Positions 60,001 through 64,000 of a stretch of DNA of 64,000 nucleotides are shown in pieces (within the stretch, counting starts at the first letter, position 1; the number at the start of each line of letters is the position of its first letter). The DNA comes from Smittia aterrima. Taxonomy: Eukaryota > Arthropoda > Insecta > Diptera > Chironomidae. The notes beneath the pieces are model-generated. The model saw nothing but the letters and a program-made list of their open reading frames with translations. It was not told the DNA's origin and searched no databases. Location of the stretch: positions 13,516,854 to 13,580,853 of the forward strand of contig CP093830.1 of assembly GCA_033063855.1 (NCBI GenBank). Reading direction: 5' to 3'. A program made the position numbers and the translations under genes.

Positions 60001-63000
60001 GCTTCCAAGTTCTTGCTGCCGGGATTTTCATAATTGAATTGCGAGTCTCGTGATTACATTTAAAAATCAATTTAGATTCACGCTTGTGCAGGAGCCCTTC
60101 TGGGAGCTGATTCCGTATTTACATTTTAAACATCGAGCGATGGGAAAAGGTAGATTACAAATCGTCACTTCTAGCCCAAACTATCAAGCCCCAAAATCAT
60201 TTGATCTCTTATTTAACACAGAAAGTAAACAACAAGTAGATAAATAAACTCAACACGACCGGAAATGAAAGTGCCTTGAATACTAAACGGAAAAAAGTCT
60301 CCTATCGTCTTTCAAGTAGTTTAATCATGATGACGATCTTGAGGATGCTAAGCGAATATCTAATTATTTGACTTCTACGACACGAGCTCAAAGTCAGGAA
60401 ATTCAATTGCCTCTCAGTCATCAAACGAATTATGAAAGAAATCCATCATGAAAGTTAATCGTTACTCCACGGCACTCTCAAACACATGTCACTGATTCGT
60501 CAACTCACAAGACATTCATTAATAGAATTTATCATCAAACATGGCAATGTGAACATTCACGAGACTCAAGAGTCTAAATCTCCGCTGAGTAAAAATAGTT
60601 TTATGGTTGAAGATTCCGAGAGTTCGTTGAACCTTTTAAAATCATAATAGCTTCGTTGTGAGCATCAAAAGAAAGCCGCGATCTTAAATTTTATTGAACA
60701 ACAGTTTAATCAAACAAGGGTTTGATCCTTTTACAAGGCATTACGTGCACTTAGTCGTTCTGGCTTCTCATTTAAATCCGATTGCTTACGCTCCAAATCG
60801 TTTTGTTGTAAGGAATGTAGAACATAAAATTTAGTTTAATTCTTTTTCCTAAGTGAAGCTCTAAAGTCATTTTACTTTAACACTCTGATTCATCTTCATG
60901 TTCTTAATGGAGACAAATAATTCATTAAATAGAAAGAGTTCAAGGTGGACGACCAAGCCAGCAGAACGAATGAATTATGTTGATGAATGACCACATGATG
61001 AGTTGTTTGGAAAATATTGCTAAGGGAAAGCCGCGTGAGTGGTCACAGAATAAGAATTAAAAAGCAAAACCAACAAGCATGAAAGTTATAGAAAGAAGCA
61101 AACAATTGAATTATTATTTTTGTTTGAAAACTTTTTTTCCCACATTAGACAGTCAGACGATTCCAGTTTTGATTAAAAGTTTTTCTCATCTAACTTCGTT
61201 TCACGTAATTCTCCTCTGACTTTGCTAGAAAGGGAAAAATCAGGAGTAAGCATAAACATGATTGAAATCCCGCGGGGCAGCAGCGAATGATGAAACATTT
61301 CACCGCAGAACCGTTTATCACATTTCGATACCAATCGATATGTTTAAGCTTGTATGAAGCGAAAACGCCCTGGAAATGAACGAAATCGAATCAAGAATTG
61401 ATGGATTGGAAAACGAGCAGAATCTGAAAATCAGTAAATACGTGAGAGCTTCAAAATAGTTTCCCCAACTTTCTGCTCAAACATTTGCTAACTCCAGGAA
61501 TCAAATCAAAGTGAAAATCCTCTCAGTATTGAGCAAATCTAATTTTTTTTCCTCCCTTGACATTCGAATCAATATCACAGCATACTGAACTCGCGTGAAT
61601 GAAGTCAGGTTACGACCCTTTTCTTACTTTCATTCGAGAAAAAAGTGTGTCAATTGCTTTTGTCTTGGAGTAATTCCCAGAAGAGATAAAAGGATTTTTA
61701 TGAAGTCTATGCTCTTGCTTGTTAGCGAAGCGCGAACTCGCTTGATGGATTAATCAGAATGTTTTAAATTCTGTGTTTAGTGCCATAGAGATCTCAAAGG
61801 ATTTCCATCGCAGATTCTAATTTATTTCCTTGACGCTTTTAGCATTTACGGCGGAACTAGATAAATTGCATATAAACAAGACATTAAACATTTATGGCGA
61901 AGCCTACAAACAACCGGGAATGTTTTTTCCATCCTGTTTGCTTTGGCAAAGAGAGCACTGAAACCTGCCATAAAAATGTAAACTACAGGAGACGAGATAG
62001 CTCGCATTTGACCTAAAATGTATTTTCCTCTTTGTGTTGTTGACCTAAAAAGCAGGAAGAACATTTGTTTATGAATTTTTGAGGAGCTTTAATGGTTTTT
62101 CCTCTAGGCAAACAAATAAGATTAGTTCAAGATAAAAGTTGGACTCCCAAATGTTGTTCACAGTTTTCATTCATGAAATCCTCATTCGTCCTTCAACCAA
62201 TGACTGTCTGGGTGTGTCGACGACATGAATGAATACAAAACATTACACAAATTGAGCTTTCAGGACACGCATGGTGAAAAGCTTTTCTGTCTAATCGTCA
62301 GCTCTCCACTTTTGTCGATAAGAGTCCTTAATTTATTCTCCTTTGTTTTTCTTTCTTGTTTGTAGGATCATGTTCACAAATACCATGGACAGAAACTAGG
62401 AACGTTGGAGCCTCATGTGTTTGCCCTCGCTGAAGCTGCTTACCGTAATATCATTGACAACGACGAGAATCAGGTGAAGATCTAAATCGTTGACACTTCG
62501 AGATCATCAAAATAGATTTGAAGTTCTCAAAATAAATCTAATTTCAAGTTCTCTCACGACTCATAAGCCTCAAAATATGATGTCGTGAGTGTCTTATTTG
62601 GATTACAATCACCAAATAGTTTTCTTCCATAAATCGCTGGACAGCAAAGCTGAATGTTAATAATTCATTCTTTACAGTCATGCGTCATATCCGGCGAGAG
62701 TGGAGCCGGCAAAACAGAGACAACGAAGTTCGTTTTGCAATATCTTTGCTCAGTCACATGCGATGTGTCGACGTGGGTCCAACAACAAATTCTCGAGGCG
62801 AATACGATTCTCGAAGCGTTCGGTTAGTTAATCGCCGATGATGTAAGAATATAAATCGCTGAACGATGATTTTTTCGTTTACAGGAAATGCGAAGACAGT
62901 CAGAAACGATAACAGCTCGAGATTTGGGAAATTCATGCAAGTCTGCTTCGACTCAAAACACACAATCAAAGGTTGCATCATTCAGGATTACCTCTTGGAG

Positions 63001-64000
63001 CAGTCTCGAATCACGTTTCAAAGTCCTGGAGAACGGAACTATCATGTTCTCTATCAACTCGTCGCAGAAGGTCAACACAACAAAGAAGTTGGTGAAGCAC
63101 TACATCTGCGCGATCCTTCGTTCTACAAATATTTGAACGCATCGGGCAGCGTTCAAATCGATATCGAATCTGAAGCGAGACGATTTGAAGCACTAAGATT
63201 GGCATTTCAAGTTCTTCAAATCCCTCAAGCGATGGTTGATGGAATATTTCGAGTTTTGAGCGCAATTCTTTGGCTTGGCAACTTGACATTTGAAGATGTC
63301 GACGGTGAAAAGTGTGAACTTGCTGTCGATGATAAAGAAATCATTGCCAAAGTTGCTGAGCTTCTCGGCCTAGAGCCAGACGATGTTCGTCAGGTTGCGC
63401 TCAAGCGACAAATTAACGTTCGTGGTAACATCACAGAAATTCCATTGAAAGTTCAAGAAGCCAGAGAGAATCGTCACGCAATGGCAAAAGCTCTTTACTC
63501 TCGGAGTTTTGCGTGGCTCATAAATCACATCAACACTTGCATAAATCCGGGTCAGGATGCTACAAAGTTTTTGGGCGTCTTGGACATCTTTGGCTTCGAG
63601 AATTTTGCGACAAACAGCTTCGAACAACGTGAGAATTACATAATTTTATCCTTTTTCCTTTCGTAATTAACGAGATTTTGTTTACAGTTTGCATAAATTA
63701 CACAAACGAGAAGCTTCACAAATTCTTTAATCATTACGTCTTCGCATTAGAGCAGGAAATTGTGAGTATTTTAAATCATCTGAGGATGAACTTCGTTTAT
63801 CAAACTGCATTTTAATTCATTCGCAGTACAAACAAGAGGAAATAAAGTTCTCGCATATTCAGTTTACTGATAACACTCATTGTCTCGAGCTGATTGAAAA
63901 GCCGCCCAGATGTCTGCTCAAGCTCTTGACAGAACAATGCCACATGCCAAAGGGATCCGATGCTGCTTATCTCGTTAATCTCAACAGTGAGTTTGAAGGA
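54002..64000 (+). CDS. Unconventional myosin heavy chain, motor domain (3' end beyond window)
   Basis: Actin-based motor. Exons: 54002-54026 (candidate start, MDVPFFLD), 55798-55919, 58774-58836, 62366-62473, 62678-62822, 62885-63628, 63688-63761 and 63827 to about 63986, where AACA|GTGAGT suggests the next donor. Phases agree throughout. The motor begins almost at once (GVPDMTSIPDIDETG, then IYTYTGSILIAVNPY). The P-loop GESGAGKT is at about residues 112-119, switch I NDNSSRFGK at about 162-170, and switch II DIFGFENF lies near the end of exon 62885-63628. ERNYHVLYQL and SFEQLCINYTNEKL are typical. There is no N-terminal extension, SH3-like fold or kinase domain. It resembles the myosin VII/X/XV and IX groups (GTLEPHVFALAEAAY is IX-like), but the class cannot be set from this part. 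The 25-nt first exon is inferred only from start codon, donor and phase. Confidence 0.9.
54027..55797. other. Myosin intron 1 (1.8 kb, candidate)
   Basis: Noncoding by my reading. Chance frames at 54252-54569 and 55172-55402 lack domains or splice support. If the candidate start exon at 54002 is wrong, the true first exon must lie in this stretch and end in phase 1. Confidence 0.5.
55920..58773. other. Myosin intron 2 (2.9 kb)
   Basis: Between a GTAAGT donor after EIY and a cttcttttacag acceptor before TYTGS. No gene, repeat array or long open frame of note. It splits the very conserved EIYTYTGS motif between exons. Confidence 0.75.
58837..62365. other. Myosin intron 3 (3.5 kb)
   Basis: Between a GTAAGC donor after the codons for YGL and a tttcttgtttgtag acceptor before DHVHKY. 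Only short chance frames (for example 59178-59444 and 60050-60247) with no recognisable product. Likely regulatory or structural intron DNA. Confidence 0.75.

Noticed and set aside
1..64000. CRISPR arrays, IS elements, phage or bacterial operons
   Set aside because: The window is spliced eukaryotic DNA; no regularly spaced repeats, transposase frames or terminal inverted repeats were seen.

Overview
The window looks like a stretch of a compact, AT-rich arthropod nuclear chromosome, most likely an insect and probably a dipteran. Short GT-AG introns of about 50-120 bp dominate inside gene clusters. The genes encode metazoan proteins, and one gene carries a ZAD domain, a family typical of arthropods. 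I see no operons, IS elements, CRISPR arrays, tRNA or rRNA genes, and no clear transposon. All gene models were built by hand from splice consensus, codon phase and family similarity; exon phases close to whole codon counts unless stated.

Layout. 439-7752 (+): 3' part of a Syncrip/hnRNP Q-R gene (5' end outside), with alternative-looking 3' exons; then about 4.6 kb without a gene. 12379-16505: a tight cluster with a DHRS4-like peroxisomal short-chain dehydrogenase (+), a shutdown/FKBP6-like co-chaperone (-), OPA3 (+) and the first two exons of the DNA polymerase alpha B subunit (+). A 6.8 kb intron separates these from the remaining POLA2 exons, which end at 25472. 25552-28317: a ZAD-domain protein without zinc fingers (-) and a PEX11-family protein (+). 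After a 3.3 kb gene-free stretch comes orb/CPEB1 (31642-44251, -), with a first intron of about 9 kb and two candidate first coding exons. 44872-53196: the densest part, with CDC16/APC6 (-), an SV2-like MFS transporter (+), a 51-residue membrane small ORF (+), pyrroline-5-carboxylate reductase (+), PRPF18 (-), RBM8A/Y14 (+) and BUD31 (-). 54002 to the end: the motor domain of an unconventional myosin (+), interrupted by introns of 1.8-3.5 kb and truncated by the window edge.

How the genes relate. Several products act on RNA: Syncrip, CPEB/Orb, Y14, PRPF18 and BUD31. Two are peroxisomal (DHRS4 with C-terminal SRL, PEX11), two serve cell division or replication (POLA2, CDC16), and Shutdown, Orb, Y14 and Syncrip all have known germline or oogenesis roles in Drosophila. 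Neighbouring genes are mostly arranged as divergent or convergent pairs, with 79-117 bp between the stop codons of several convergent pairs. Noncoding DNA is concentrated in a few large blocks (POLA2 intron 2, orb intron 1, myosin introns, the 3' side of Syncrip and of orb), which are the best places to look for regulatory DNA or noncoding transcripts.
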